From: Ashinkailepas kermadecensis
Lineage: Eukaryota; Arthropoda; Thecostraca; Neolepadidae
NCBI GenBank assembly: GCA_034440615.1
Contig: JAOTOM010001535.1
Span: forward strand, 1 to 64,000
DNA length: 64,000 bases
Direction: 5' to 3'
The translations under genes and the position numbers were made by a program. The stretch's first letter is position 1, and every line of letters begins with the position of its first letter. Positions 12,101 through 25,520 of the stretch are shown here, one piece after another. The notes beneath the pieces were generated by a model. That model saw nothing but the letters and a program-made list of their open reading frames with translations, was not told the DNA's origin and did no database searches.

Positions 12101-12639
12101 TCTCTTTTTTCACGGTGCGAAACACGGGGCCGGTCTTGATTTTCGTTTGCACGGCTACCGACGAGCGATAATTTTCACGCTGGTCGCGTTCCGTCCGAGT
12201 GGCTTTATCCGCCAATGAGGCCCAGCGACAACGGTTTGCTGGCGGCCACCAGCCCACTCGCATCAGGCTAGAGCGCCGGCAGTTAGGACAGAATACCGCA
12301 GTCATGGCCGGCTTCAATATCGCCGAAAGGATCGCGCTGCAAATGTGAGCTCATCTGTTACACGCACTGTGGAATTAAGCGAGGTGTCCGATATCAAACG
12401 TGTGCCACTTGACGGAGAATATTGCCAATCGCGCCGGTATAATACACCCAATTAACCAGCGCCTGCCCGATGGGAGTGGTGGTCGTGGTGATGGGAGGGC
12501 GAGTCGGATATGTACGGTACACATACCCAGACGTACGTAACACAAACGTGTATACGTGTATCAAAGAAATACGCGACAATTCACACGTGCAAGGAAGCAC
12601 ACAGTTCAACTGGTTGGCGGGCCGGACTCTGCGACTGCC
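12101..12639. other. No supported gene
   Basis: GC-moderate unique sequence with short overlapping frames on both strands. None is recognised. Confidence 0.45.
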
Positions 12640-12768
12640 ATCCCCTCTCCTCTACGGCTCCCGTTCCCTATCCTCTATGACTTCCGTTCCCTCTCCTCTA
12701 CGACTCCCGTCCCCACTCCTCTACGACTCCCATCCTCACTCCTCTACGACTCCCTCCCCTCTCCCCTA
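12640..12768 (+). repeat. 23-bp minisatellite, about 5-6 copies
   Basis: Units of the form CCTCTCCTCTACGACTCCCGTC repeat with 22-23 bp spacing and light divergence. The tract is strongly pyrimidine-biased on the plus strand. Confidence 0.9.
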
Positions 12769-15035
12769 ATGGATGTAGCATGATGATTCCGCTATCACAT
12801 AGCCATGGTCCAATAAGCACAACCAAAGCGTGTATTTTCTTTTAGAAGCGTACACAAATTAACATGTTCAACTGAGGGTCACAGAACCTGACGATGAGGC
12901 CGGATTCTACCACCTCCTGCCCCGATAATATATGTGAAGCAGTGGACGGTAATAAAGCAAACATTGGGAGTGACTTACGGTGCTAATGTTCATCATGAAA
13001 CAGGCACTGCACGGACTAGCCCATAGAGGTCATACGGTCTTGTGTTGAGATCTTTCATTATTACAGAAGCTCCATCAAGAATGGTAGGAGCATGAGCGCC
13101 TCCAAATAGGCAGGAAGCTCAGTCCGTGATGTGATAATGAAGGCCCGAAAATAAAATGATCGAAAGACATCCAGGCGCGAAATCGTAAAAAACCTTTTGT
13201 CGGAGTACTCGGCGACCATGATATACACCAAGACAGATGACTAAGCAGATGGAGATAGAACATAGCCATCTAAGATATTTCGCTGTAGTTTTCGCATTCC
13301 TAAACCGAACTGCATCAATCACAACTTTCTACATTCGTGAGTGACTGTCTGGAATTCCTAAATACTTCCATTTGGCATAGCCTACAACATCACATATGAT
13401 CCAAAATATGCGACTTGTACTTTCTGAAAGCCTACAATCAGAATTTAATGATGAACGTATGAATCCCTTCTAACAGCACATTATCATTATTATCGTCCGT
13501 TAGGGAATCATTCGTCCAGTGGGGATTGCAACTTCGTTTTTTTGCAACTTTTTTTCCAAAAGGTTCCATTAACGATCAGTTTCTGGGGGATTTCCCGCCG
13601 TGGAATTCGAATACAGCTGTAAAAAAAAACACAAAATAGGAACAATTTTGACCGCACGTGCTGTTTTGATAATTTAAGGTTAGACTCGGTTTTGCTAATT
13701 TTGCTAGCTGACAAGAAAATGGTGCATGAATAGGAATGAACCTGGTGTTAGATATAAAAAGCTTTTCATGGTCAACACATCACCATCAACTACACCTCCT
13801 TAGCGTCATAGACCAGCCCAAGATACAGTTCTGAGGGTGGAGATGTTCCGTGGGAGTCACTGCCCCTGTCCACCACTGGGGACGTCCTGCTCTGCCCATC
13901 CCCCAAATGACCTGGGCTGAATTCACAAAACGCCCAAAACGCGCATTAGAGCGCTAGACGGCAGGTGGCGGCCCCTGCATCACTAGCGCCATCTAACATA
14001 GCGGATTGATACCAACGGATGAGATTGTGCTTCGGACGATATGTTGGGCCGATCTATCGCGCCAGGAAGGTGTTATTGATGGCGAAGTGACGACAATGGA
14101 GTGATTTTGTGCAAAGAACCAGTATTGTTTCTATTCGTGTATGATTTCCTTGTGAACTAGCAAAATTAACAAAACGTGGCCAAACGGACATTTCAAAACG
14201 AGCGGTCATTTTCCCCGATTTTGTACTTTTAATGGCCATATTCAGAATCAGTGTCGGAGAATGCACCAAAATATCCATCGGAAATCAAACCCTTTCGGAC
14301 AAGTTGCAAAACGTGTCACCCAAACATATTCCATTAGTTACTGACGATTCTGGCTCCATGCCATCGATGCAAAAATCATCTTATGTACCAGATCACGATT
14401 CATTCAATACTGCGCGTGCTCCAACGCTTCAAGAGTAATAATATCGGCAGATTACCACTGCGGCTAAGTACCAATGTCGCAACTGGCCAAAATGCACCAT
14501 CAAGTAAGAAAACGGAACGACATGATGTATGGGGTATTCACATGGCATTGGAATGCCTCGAAACATAGTCATGCACATACAGGTAATTACGGCCGTACAC
14601 ATTCGAATAAAATATCGACAACAAAAGAGGATATCAAGGGCAAACAGAAAAGCACGACTCTAAACATTGTGCGAACACTGACAATTCCATGGCAACAAAG
14701 GCAACTGTAATAGTAATGACAGCTGCAGTGGGGCTATCAATTCACAGCCCAGCAGTATCGGCAGCAATGACACTGTTGACTCACCAGTAGCGGCAGCAAT
14801 AACAACACTAATCACAGTAACAAGCTCGGCGGCAACCGCCATCGATCTGGCCCGACGCGGAGGGCAGACGCTGGCTGCTGGTCACTGACATGCTGGTCGA
14901 CGCTGTCGACGCTTCGATCTGTCGCTGGGTCATGTGTCTGACAAACAGACCGCGAGTGTGAGCGCGTGTGAGCGGCGCAGACCGCGAGTGTGAGCGGCGC
15001 AGCAGCCGTCACCAGCTGGCGGTGTGACAATTTTG
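12769..15035. other. No supported gene
   Basis: Mostly unique sequence. Short frames on both strands lack family resemblance. No tandem array or transposon end was found. Confidence 0.5.
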
Positions 15036-15430
15036 CGGGTGGCTGTGAAGAGCTGGGGGAAGTGTTGGGTGGCTGAAGAGACGTGCGGGAAGTGTTGGGT
15101 GGCAGAGGAGTGTTTGGTGGAAGTGTTGGGTAGCTGACCAAAGGTGGGAGGAAGTGTTGGGCAACTGAAGAGAGGTGGGAGACCAACCAACAATCGAAGT
15201 GGCAGAGGTGGCAGAGGAGGGCATGGTGGGAGTGTTGGGTAGCTGACGAAAGGTGGGAGGAAGTGTTGGGTAGCTGAAGAGAGGTGGGAGAAGTGGTCGA
15301 TGGTTGAAGAGGGGAGAGCGCAGTGTTGGGTTGCTGGCGAAGAGAGCTGAGAGGATGCAATGGGCGACCGTGGAGAGCTGGGATGACGCAATGGGCGACT
15401 GTGGAGAGCTGTGAGGACGCAATGGCCGAC
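15036..15430. repeat. Degenerate 30-31-bp minisatellite, about 10 copies
   Basis: The motif AGTGTTGGGTAGCTGA.AGAGAGGTGGGAGGA recurs. AGTGTTGGG starts at 15061, 15091, 15122, 15153, 15231, 15262 and 15322. A diverged insert occupies 15181-15225. Downstream units become GAGAGCTG(G/T)GA(T/G)GACGCAATGGGCGAC variants. Minus-strand frames rich in Pro, Ser, Thr and Leu (up to 250 codons) are produced by the repeat and are not evidence of a gene. Confidence 0.85.
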
Positions 15431-16935
15431 TGTATAGATCTAGGAGGTGTTGATTGGGTGCAGACAGCTAGGAGGACGTGTTGGGAGGGCGGGGAACTAT
15501 GTATCGCCGTCCTTATTGGGGTAATGATGCCGTCATGCACCAATGTCGTGTATGTGCAGGACATGCAGACAGAAGACTCAGGTTTGATTGTTGGTTAGCT
15601 CGTGCGGACAATGTTTTGTTGTTTCTGCTTGTTGGGTCATGTTCGGACTCCACTAGGTGTAAGGTGCTCTCCCGGTTGGAACTTTGTATGTGTAATGGCA
15701 ATGAAATCACTTTGTAACTGTGCAGTATCCTATTTTAAACGATTTATCTAGCATTATCAGAAAATTGACGGCGATTTCCCGGAGAGCCACAATGCGTTTG
15801 GAACTTGATGAACGAGCTTGTTGACGGTGCAGCGATTGATAATTAACTTGTGTTTTCTTTCCTGGAGGAAATTACGTTGTATCAGGGTGGATATAAGCGA
15901 TGTCCTGTCGTAAGATTTACTGTCACAATTACGACCCGTGCCTGTGGTATTTGATTTCAAATGCAGACAACTGGAACCCGCGTATCGCGATAATTCCCTA
16001 CGCCGGGATTTCTCATATAGGTGAACATCGGGAAGGACTGCATATCCCTACCTACTCTCGGAAATCAGAATAAAAACTGCATTGCTCTTTCTGGGGGAGT
16101 GGCATTAAAGGCTCGTCGCAATCGATTATCTTGCTTCTAGGTGCGTATGCGCGCGCATAGCGTGTATTCGCATGTAGATAGATGCTTTGTAGCCACTTCA
16201 TTCTACTTTCCCAGGTGGAAGTACGCTGATCGGAGTTGAGGGACGCATCGACTGCGTCGGTCATGCAGCTGATGAATTTCGCTCGCTTCGAATTTCGCTT
16301 CGCATCGAATTTCATTTCGCTGATAAATAATGCATTTGGACAGGGTTAAATTCATACTCGTCTGCAGCAGTACCATCAGGCATTACTTCACATAATGGTC
16401 ATCGCAATACACTTCAAAGCATTGTCGTAGAGAAACGTATCGTGATGCAGCAGCCACCGCGCTTGCAAACAAAATGTTCTCTAATGTAGTACGACATGCC
16501 GTCCGAGACATCATATCCAAACTTATAATTTGGCAAGGCTGTTACGAAGCAAGAATTCATCAGTTTAATGGTGAAATGTTCCAGGAGAACGCTCGGTCTT
16601 CAGCCTCACCTGTCGACGAGCGGGGCCGACGGCCGAAGATCTTTCTTAAACTATCAGAAAACAAATTTACTTGAGCAGCCCGGAAGGCTGCCGGGCATAG
16701 CGCTTTTCGCGGGCTCATCGCTGCAATGACGTACCCTAGAATCACCGAATAAACAATGATATATAGCCGAACTCTCTACGAGTGGAATATTCCAAACTAC
16801 CAAATTCTGGCTTCTCCAACTTCTTCTAAGATATCCAAATGTATATAATAATGTGATATATTCACGTATTATATTATAAAATGAATTGAACTTCTTCTAA
16901 TTATCTAAACTAATATTTAGTAATGTTACTAAATG
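15431..16935. other. No supported gene
   Basis: Unique sequence. An 87-codon minus-strand frame ending near 16052 is unrecognised. Confidence 0.45.
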
Positions 16936-17235
16936 TATATTGGTGCATGTGCGTCACTTTTTACCAAGTCGCTGCGCGCCAACGGCAAGGGTTTTTATTT
17001 GTCACACATCAGACATTTGCTAACTTTTGCCAAATTTTGCCAACGACTTACCAATATTTTAGCAAGTCGTGGTCAGCCTGGGATGAGAGGAGCACGCGGC
17101 ACGGGAAAACGTCCCACAGGTTACTATGAGGCATCATCCAAAGCAAATTAGTACGCGCTTTGCTCACTTTCGTCAGAAATCAAACAACCTCAACAGTCGC
17201 GAAACGCTTCAGTTCTTCATTTGAGAAAGGTAGGC
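16936..17235 (+). repeat. Dispersed repeat, copy A
   Basis: Shares an ordered set of motifs with 18812-19118: GCGCGCCAACGGCAAG, CACACATCAGAC, CAAGTCGTGGT, ACGCGGCACG, CATCCAAAGCAAATTAG, GCTCACTTTCGTCAGA and CTTCAGTTCTTCATTTGAGA. Overall divergence is substantial. No protein is encoded. Origin unknown; probably an old non-autonomous transposon. Confidence 0.75.
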
Positions 17236-18030
17236 TCCAGAGGTGCGAGGTAGGTACAGGTACGTCTGTTGATATCAGATCGCTCATAACAGATGACGTC
17301 GATGACGTTATTATTTCCAACATGTGACGCCGCGTTTTTATTTTTAGATGAGGTATATCGCATTCAGTACTCAGTGGTTTTGCTTGGCATTTTTACGGAT
17401 GGTACAATAGGACACCACGCATCTTTCGGATACCTCGAAATTTGGATCCTCGAACTACCAGCCATCTTGTGCGCGTCCGGCACCCGTGACGGCCGCGGGC
17501 ATATTTCTTTGATTATTATAGAGTCGCGGCCAACTGCTGGGAGATAGCACGTGCGATGTTGGACTGCAATAACTGGGTTGCCATGGAAACTTGCAGCAAT
17601 TCAGACAACCAGCAACAAGATGCACCTACTATGCCACATTATATCTATAATAACTTAATATTGTGAATAGGCCTGTTGAGTCAGACGTGCCTCTGAGTCC
17701 TTGGTCAGCGGCACCGCTCAACACTTTACTGATGGCAAGTTGCCACATGTTTGTCTATACAGAATACGGCTTGTATTGCACGTTGGAACAGAGATGCGTA
17801 ATGCGTCGCTGCGCTTGCCCGGCAGGGTAAATGTGCGTAGCGTTTGCGCCATCACGCCTAGCTTGACCGCGTACACAGGCCCTAGTCATATACACACTTC
17901 TCCGTACCGTGACAGGATGAGCGTTTATTGAACAACTGGGGTGCATATTGTAACAAAGTTTCTATAAATGTACTGTTTCGGCCGTCAAATGAGTATACAC
18001 TGGCATAGTACTATAACGCTGTCCAGTAAC
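17236..18030. other. No supported gene
   Basis: Unique sequence; nothing recognisable on either strand. Confidence 0.5.
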
Positions 18031-18140
18031 TGTAAATGCTGTGACCCCGTAAGCCAGCCGACCTACCGCGCCCCGTAAATGTCGCGCCCAGTATCTTTCC
18101 ATCCGGCCGGCCGCCGCCGTCGCCAGGTCGCGGCCGGAAC
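18031..18140 (+). repeat. GC-rich dispersed repeat, copy 1
   Basis: Shares the block AATGCTG..TCCCGTAAG..AGCCG.CCT.CCGC and a following run of GGCCGGCCG with 60066-60155 in the same orientation. The pair suggests a dispersed family. A looser relative may sit near 28050. No coding content was identified. Confidence 0.55.
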
Positions 18141-18811
18141 TGGATCAGCGACTTTTGGGGCGATGCCGGGCCGACGATAGTGACGTGTACTTTCATCACC
18201 CGTTAGCCGGACCTAGGTGAACTGTCCCCGACTGGCAGTCGCCGGGAGTCAGTCGCTCGACGTGGTTCTGCTGTCGCTTCGTGCGCTGGCGTGTGGGTGT
18301 TTTTTTTTCGGATGAAAGTCGTATACTCGTAATTTTCGGTCGGCGTCTCGCCCCTTCTAAATTTATCTGAACGCTTGCGTGTTGAGCAACGAAATCGCAC
18401 AATATACCGTGCAGAGGACGATCTGTGTTGAACAGCCGGAGTGACGCGAACGCGAGGCCTTCCTTGACTATCAAATCTCCTAGAGACTTTTCTACAATAT
18501 AGCTGATTTGCATTCCAATCCACGCATACTTTGCATCGTGAGGGCATCGCCTCGATAATAGAGGCGGGCCGACAGATCTATGCTGGATATTTGTTATGGC
18601 TAAGTTGATGGCAGTGGACCAACAAAGTGGCATTTAATTTCAGTAGTAGCGGGCTCGTGTACTGCGGACGAACCCAAAGGACACCAACAGGAACGGCAAT
18701 GCATATCACTAAGGGTACTTCATGCGGGTTTTCCCTCAGAGAAAGGGGATATTTTTCAAACTCGCGACTAAGTTCCGCATTGCACACACTTTCCCTAGTC
18801 CACATTATTAA
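18141..18811. other. No supported gene
   Basis: GC-rich at its left end, then ordinary sequence. Overlapping minus-strand frames of up to 145 codons at 18196-18633 are unrecognised and compete in two frames. Confidence 0.4.
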
Positions 18812-19118
18812 AATGAAGTCGGTGCGTGTCCGTCAGCTTTGTCGAACTGCTGCGCGCTAACGGCAAGAGATGTGGCGCCGATTTTTTCCACACATCATCA
18901 GACCTAAGCAAACACAGAATTTGACAAGCCGTGGTGGTTCTTGTATGAGAAGGGAGGACGCGGCACGATCAAACGTGTCCCGTATGGCCACGTTTGATCG
19001 TAATTCACTCTGGATGGCCCATCCAAAGTAAATTAGCACATTATTTGCTCACATTGGTCAGATATCGAGCAAACTCAACATTCACAAACAGCTTTAGATC
19101 TTCAGTTGAGAGAATAGG
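18812..19118 (+). repeat. Dispersed repeat, copy B
   Basis: Diverged sister of 16936-17235 in the same orientation, sharing GCGCGCTAACGGCAAG, CACACATCATCAGAC, CAAGCCGTGGT, ACGCGGCACG, CATCCAAAGTAAATTAG, GCTCACATTGGTCAGA and the CTTCAGTTGAGA end. It contains an extra inner inverted motif, GATCAAACGTG..CACGTTTGATC, at about 18967-18999. Confidence 0.75.
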
Positions 19119-21714
19119 CCATATAGGCCAAATCGTCAGATGATTTTACCGCCGCGTCCACCCGGCACTATCGTGACGTAACCAATGTTGCCAGAATCAG
19201 GCGACCGATTTGAGGGGTCAGGTCGAGCAGCTCTGGACGCCGGATCGGCTCAGTATTCCGGCAATGATGAAAACTACTCATTGGGAATTAGCATGATCCC
19301 GGAGCCGACTACTCAGAATTCAATCGACAAGATGGAAATATGGCTTTATGTAGCTTCTTTCCCTAAAAGCTAGGACAGTATCGTAGTCTACACAAGCAAT
19401 ACCACGGGACACAGTAATGACGGAGACTCAGAGCTGGCGCAGACAATATTTTGTTCCAACCACGGTGACGGAGAAAGATCAAAGGGGGAGGAGGGTGTTT
19501 CCTCGATCCTCTGAGGCCTAGCAGTGGGTTTCTAAAGAAGCAATATTTTCGAATCACACTAATTTCTCTTAGACGGTTTAGTGGCCGCTTTTAACTTCCC
19601 ATTAGGGGCCAGACGGGTACCTTCGACGTCAGCGCACCTGGTGGCCGTCCTCCGAACTACACTCTTCTTGCACAATACAAGCGGATTTAACAAGGACATC
19701 GGCTTGTAGAGATGTTTGTGACGTGGACATATTTCCATTTGCTCTACAAGGACTTCAGCTATAGTGCTCCAATGGTATCATCCCAATACACTTTTATCTT
19801 CCTGTTTTATGGCCCGCAACAAATGGTGGTTGTATCGTGAGAGACAGTTCTCCGTGAAGAAATCATCGACACTTTTCAATATGCACGACGGTTCTGTCAA
19901 GTGAGCAACGACAGAAACGACAGAAGTGAACACGAAGGATAATCATTCGACTATCATAAGCATAACACATCTTTCCTATGTTAATGAAGACCTGCATGTT
20001 TTTGCCATCATCAGCATTGCCGTTTCTTTGTTTTGTAAATATTGCGTGCGCGGTAAGTTTGCTTCTAGTCACCCGTCAGATGAATTTTGTGCAATATGCG
20101 CAAGTTCCAATATATTCTACCAGTTTTATCCATTATATTCAGCGAGTTTCACTTCAATGTTAGTTGATTTAGCCTATTCCAAACCTGAATGAGAACCGAA
20201 CATTTGCTGACGTAGCCAGGTGCCCGCGATGTACCGGAACCATATATTTATAAACATATGAACAGAACATATTCTTCGCAAATAAAATGTATTACACAGT
20301 TTGAGAACACGACATTAAGTTTAAAAATTGAGAAGACATCGATTGATTATGAGGTACGAAAATGCTAAGTTTGCAACATTCAGCTAACTAATTCAACAAC
20401 ACAAAACATCTAAGGCCAGTAGTGCAGCCAACGATGTTCTATAAGGAGCACAGAGCTTCGAAGGGTCCCCGGCTGAACAAGGCTCTCTAATGATGCAACT
20501 ATGGATTTCGGAATTACGTAGTACTTGCAAGACACAGGAGACTTGGCAGAATTTTAGACTCGCTAGGGTTGACACAAATAGAACGTAAGTTGAGAAGTAT
20601 CAAAAAATAGATATACAGCGCCCCTACCCCCACAGCTACCCCCCCCCCCCCACCAACATGTAGTCCTCAACCCTGTCAAGGAGTCAAGCCACCCACCCAA
20701 CGGCAAGTCGGCGATTTGACTTCTGGTATACGGGAAAAACTCCCTTTCGGAAGTAAAGTGGTAAGACCAATCTGTAAGGAGTCAGGTAACTCGGAGAGGG
20801 GTTCGACGCCGCATGGGAGCCTCGAACCCAGAAGGGGTTCCGATCACTGACTTCCGGCAGTGAACACTTCTGGAAGTGCCCCGACGCCAGAGGAGCCCCT
20901 GTCCGACCGCCAGGCCCCAGGGTTGAACTCCCCGTGCATCTGAAAGCACACGTGTTCCAGATAAACCATCGTGATTAGAACACACAAAGGCATATACGGA
21001 GGTATGTCGGTACCTAAGTTTGAGCCAATGTTACAAACTTGACCGAAATCCAGCTCATAACGGTAATTATCCATCCAAATATAAATGTCCCACGTGCAAC
21101 TGTTCTGTCCCACGTGAGCTAGGAACTCGGAAAGCTCCGCAGGTACTGTTCTTACTGTTGGCATGGTCTTGCAACGATATAAACACACTTATATTGGGCC
21201 AATACATTAATTGTATTGTATTGTAGTGCACTTGTCATGTCCATCCGTGCGTACACAGTTCTTTCAGGACATTTCCTAATATAGTCATTCAAAAACCCAT
21301 TTGCTTGCCGGATGCAAATGGGCGAATTTTAGACTCACAGTTCGCTATCACATTAAACTACAACAAATGTTGTTTGCACGTGCAAAGATTAAGATTGCAC
21401 CCTATCCCAGTGCACCCGTTAAAAGCTCCATGTTCCCTATGTTCGCCAATCACCGCCCTAAATCCGCAAACAGTGGCGGCATCCAGTGCGGCATCGGGCA
21501 GACCATTCCACCCGGATGCGGCTCGATATGGGAAGACACGCTGTGATATGGGAAGACCGCACCTTGGGTAGATGGGGCTGCTATCTGATTGATAATGCCG
21601 GCCGTCATCGGAACTCGAGCTGAACTGAACAAAGACAATAGACAAGTTTATAAATGCATAAGCCTTCAACCTGACGCACTTCCCTCAGTCGCATTGACTG
21701 CAAATCGCCACTGG
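19119..21714. other. No supported gene
   Basis: Unique sequence. A 13-base C run is at about 20639. GC rises between 20700 and 21000 without a recognisable element. Confidence 0.5.
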
Positions 21715-21848
21715 TGACGTCACGGCTCCATACAAGAGCGAGGAATCTGCCGAAATTGCGCTGATGATACTCGGTGAATGAGAGTAAGGTCCTCTTCCAA
21801 AGGTATTTCCGTCCGGCCCATCAGGGCTGCCATATGGCTGTGACGTCA
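21715..21848. promoter_or_regulatory. Inverted pair of TGACGTCA sites
   Basis: The CRE-type octamer TGACGTCA lies at 21715-21722 and 21841-21848. The flanks are mirror-related: GTGACGTCACGGCTCCATA on the left, and GTGACGTCACAGCCATATG when the right site is read on the minus strand. The sites therefore form short inverted ends about 134 bp apart. This could be a small transposon carrying CRE-like ends or a dyad regulatory module. Binding is inferred from motif only. Confidence 0.5.
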
Positions 21849-23939
21849 CTGCAGAGAGCGGCCGACTATCGTAAAATCGCCATGAACGCTCTGATGGCTT
21901 AGTGGCTGACGTTTCTGGCGAGAGAGGGCAACCAGGAGTAATTGATAGGCTAAAGCGATTCAAGGGCCAGTGCAGCGGCCGGTTTAACTTCGGAACTCTG
22001 TTTCAAGCTTTCAGGATTCAACAGGAAAATGACAGTTGTTCGGCGCTCCAGCAGACTTGGCAATGGAAGATGACGGCTACCTGTTTACGATAATCTGTTT
22101 GAAGGGGTAGGGTGATAAGGGGTTCAGTGGCCGGGCGGAACATTTAACTATCGGCTCTACTCTTGAAGAAAATGTCTGCGATAATTACAAGCGCTTCTTC
22201 ATCCTCTCGCGGACACGTTGCTTGTACCCCACCCCCGCCTCGCCTTTTGTCAGCCCAAGGCGACCCTCTAAATATAAATATAGGCATGGGCAGGCTAAGA
22301 GCGCATCTCCCTCGGGATTTTCCCAATCAGCGCCGCCGCTCCACGGAAACGACGCTCATCGAGCCGAGCTCGGCCCCTTTGAGACTGATTTCGCGTCCAT
22401 TCTACGGTGCAGGCGCCTTTGGATGATCTAACGATGAATTTGATACATCTCCCGCCCTCGGGTTTGTTCGTAGAACGTCGGGCCTGAAGGGCGCAACTGA
22501 TCGTCACCAAATGTTGGTTAGCTGTTGGGACATTCTTTTAACATTTTGTTATCCAAAAATTACCACGCTATGTGAATACTCGGGCCGCGGAGTTTTGACA
22601 TCAATGGTGAGGCCACCTCCGGTCACTTCGGAAAAAAGTTTGTTGTCCATATTTTTCAGTGACGCTATGCAATTAAAAGACCAACGCTGGATCCTTGGGG
22701 TTGCTTAGGGACTAGGATAGCATGTTCACACAGGTCAGTGAACGTCTCAGAGGCAACCGAGGTCATTGATCTGTGAGCACTTTCGATGAAATTTTTATCG
22801 GATTTAGGACAACTCTTGAGTAATCAATGCGTACTGAATGAGTAGTGATCGCGAATTCAACGTTAGTGTTTTCTGTATATAAGTAAAAAGTAAATTGTGT
22901 GCACACCAGTTTGAGTATTTCGAAAATGGGATCGACGATTTCATCTACTCTGGCACCATTCCCACAGGTCTACATGCAATGTGTGATGTGTCGTCAGACT
23001 TCCAAGGTCCCAAGGAAAAACTTGTATGCATTTCGTGCACACATGTGCCGCCGATTTTCTCATTGAGCATTGTGCAAAATGTGAGATATATTAACCCTCC
23101 TGTCTATCAGGTCAGGTCCTCACACCCTGTCTCAGGAGGGGGTTGGGTGATGAAGAGACCCGAACTTCCGAACTAAGCGGTGTATGAACGCGTGCCGTGT
23201 ATCATTGGAAACCCTCGACGAGTAGGGTAAAAAAATGACCGAGTGTTGATTTTTAATTGAGACTCAAAATGGCGATTTTTTCCAGACAAACAATTGGCAT
23301 TCCAAACGCATTTTATTCCTCCATTTTTGGTAAATACACAGATAAAACGCACGCCATTTGAGAGCTAATTGCACAGCCAATGTTACAAAAATAGTCACAT
23401 TAGTCCATCATAGGCCAAAATTGGTGGTGACTTTAGATCATTGACCTAACCTAAAACACAAACCCAAGACAAACGTGCTGTAAGCACTGCCAGGTTGTAA
23501 TGATGTGGTAACCTTCATTTGAATATATTTCTACGTGTATGGGCCTTTTATAAATGCTACAGGATAATGATCTAGGATGGCATTGACCTTGACTATGGTT
23601 CACAGCTTTGGTTCCATTCGGCAATGTAGGTCGTGCAATGAAATTCTGATAATATTTATGCCATGCAAACTCGAAATAAGCCATAAAAGCGGGAATGTCT
23701 AAATAGGTGTTGCCCACTTAGCGCACTTTATCTTCACTTTGCCTCAGGTCACTCGACGGAGGTCGCTCAAATTAGAAACCTACCTTCTCTTCATATGTCT
23801 GCACTCATACCAAGGGAAAAACCGGCTAGAAGGACATGCATATTACAAAACAAAAAGTTGGAAAATTGGTTCAAAATTGGCAATAATCTCAGGTGACTGA
23901 CATGACTTGAAACAGAAATATGAGATATAAATTGTAGGC
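21849..23939. other. No supported gene
   Basis: Unique sequence. A compact GC-rich part spans 22140-22500 with overlapping frames on both strands, none recognised. Confidence 0.5.
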
Positions 23940-24062
23940 AATGCCAAATGGTACTCACGTAACAAGTTTCATTTCAATATCTTTTCATTTAGTTGAGTTA
24001 TCGATTCTTAAACATTTTCGAAGGTGGTCGTCCATACAGACAGACAGACAGACAGACTTGTA
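23940..24062 (+). repeat. Probable transposon 3' tail ending in a GACA microsatellite
   Basis: The sequence AAGTTTCATTTCAATATC..TTCATTTAGTTGAGTTATCGA leads into CAGACAGACAGACAGACAGAC at about 24040-24059. A GTTTCA..CAAT..GAGTTAT block followed by a CAGA repeat is, from memory, a common tail of RTE-like or related elements in invertebrates. No open frame supports it, so the family is uncertain. Confidence 0.4.
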
Positions 24063-25225
24063 TTGAGGTAATCCACAATGTACTTGTGGCTATTACGACC
24101 TTGCGTTAATTAGATAAAACAGCACAGCACGAAAGATCAAAATCACATCACAGTTAAACCGGTGGTCATACATGTCATAATAAAAAATATATAAAAAATA
24201 CAGCAGGGCGAGCAGCAGATCAGTCTGGCACGGGCGGCACTTCAACAGGTGCCGCCGTAGGTGGCGAACAAAGATCGGCACGGGAAGTCGCATCAGCTCG
24301 GATGACAGCGAGTTGTACATAAGTGGTGCTCTGGAGCTAAATGTCCTTGACCTGAGCTAGGTCCATGACCTTACATAACCCGAAGCTAAAACCTGCACAT
24401 CGCGAATGGCACCAGCCCAGAGGGCTCATGCTCCTTCCCCACACCATGTGCTGTCTAGGTGGTGGAAGGTAGAATGCCGTTGATGTTCATATCATTTGAG
24501 ATTTAGGAGGTACGTAGAACGAGTTGCAGCACCGAGGACAGCATTCGCTAGTGAAGATGTCCCTCGGTGGTGCAGGAAGATGGGAACGATGGTGCAGATC
24601 AATGTTCATATGCGAAGAGGCAATTGATGTTTCTAGTGGTGGCAAACCATACAATGTCATGTCAAGGAAGGAATGTATTATGCTATGCTGGCTATGCCTC
24701 CTGACTACCATCTCCACGTTCCTCAGCTGGAAATCTTTCAAATCCTGGTAGTAACCTGACGAGATATGGTGCAGCGGTGATATTTCAATAATTACATTTG
24801 AGCCTATCCACGGGAGGATGGGCAGGACGACATGGCTCGCATGCTGCACAAACATCTTCCAACCTTTTCAGCCGGGAATTGTTGGCTCTGTCTTCCACCT
24901 CCATTTAGAATCTCGCGCGCCATTATGCAGCGGGCCTGCACAGTGCTCCGAGGTGTCGGTGACCATTGATCTCCACACGGTCTTCCGCACCCGTCCCATC
25001 AACCCCTGGTCATGTGCAACGCACGACAGTCATTGTGGATTGTAGTCCTTTATGATATTCATTCACCCTCAGCCACCTGCCAACTCAGGTTCACCTAGCT
25101 CACCTCAAAATCACCCGTTCCTCCTCAGGAATCATCCGTCTCACTACGGGGTCACATTCCTCTTCACAGTCAATGGTGCATCTCAGTCATATGTCACTCC
25201 GTAAGGTGACAAGTGCCACATAGTA
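24063..25225. other. No supported gene
   Basis: Unique sequence. Competing short frames on both strands near 24490-24850 are unrecognised. Confidence 0.45.
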
Positions 25226-25520
25226 GGGTAGGGACGGATCCAGGACTTTTCGTGTGATGTGGTTCGTGTGTGTGTGGGGGGGGGGGTACTCGCCTGGAGG
25301 GGCTCCATTCACTCCGAGTGTCGTCACTGTGAAAGTCCCTGGAGAGGCAGCTTCGGGTGAAAATCAGCTTAGCGGGGGGTGCACTCGAGTTACTGAGCCT
25401 TTTATCTGAAACATCCGTCGAGCGAGGGAGGGGTGCACTCGGACCTCCCGAAGGGGTGTCTTTCTGGCCATTGAGGCGCCACCTTTCCATAGTGGGCACA
25501 TTCCCCCAGTCCCCCTGTAA
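25226..25520 (+). repeat. Second copy of the GGATCCAGG dispersed repeat
   Basis: Contains ACGGATCCAGGACTTTTCGTG, then a G run, GTCGAGCGAGGGAGGGGTGCACTCG, a CCGAAGGGG module and GTGGGCACATTCCCCCAGTCCCCCTGTA. These occur in the same order as in 7141-7960. Overlapping frames here are incidental. Confidence 0.6.

Noticed and set aside
5180..16280. Weak similarity between minus-strand frames near 5220 (AYAVGASFSS) and 16250 (TDAVDASLNS)
   Set aside because: The shared stretch is about 35 bases with many differences; it could be a tiny dispersed repeat but is too short to call.
20020..20190. Hydrophobic plus-strand frames suggestive of a membrane protein
   Set aside because: Two overlapping frames of similar length in AT-rich DNA; hydrophobicity is expected from T-rich codons and no other evidence exists.
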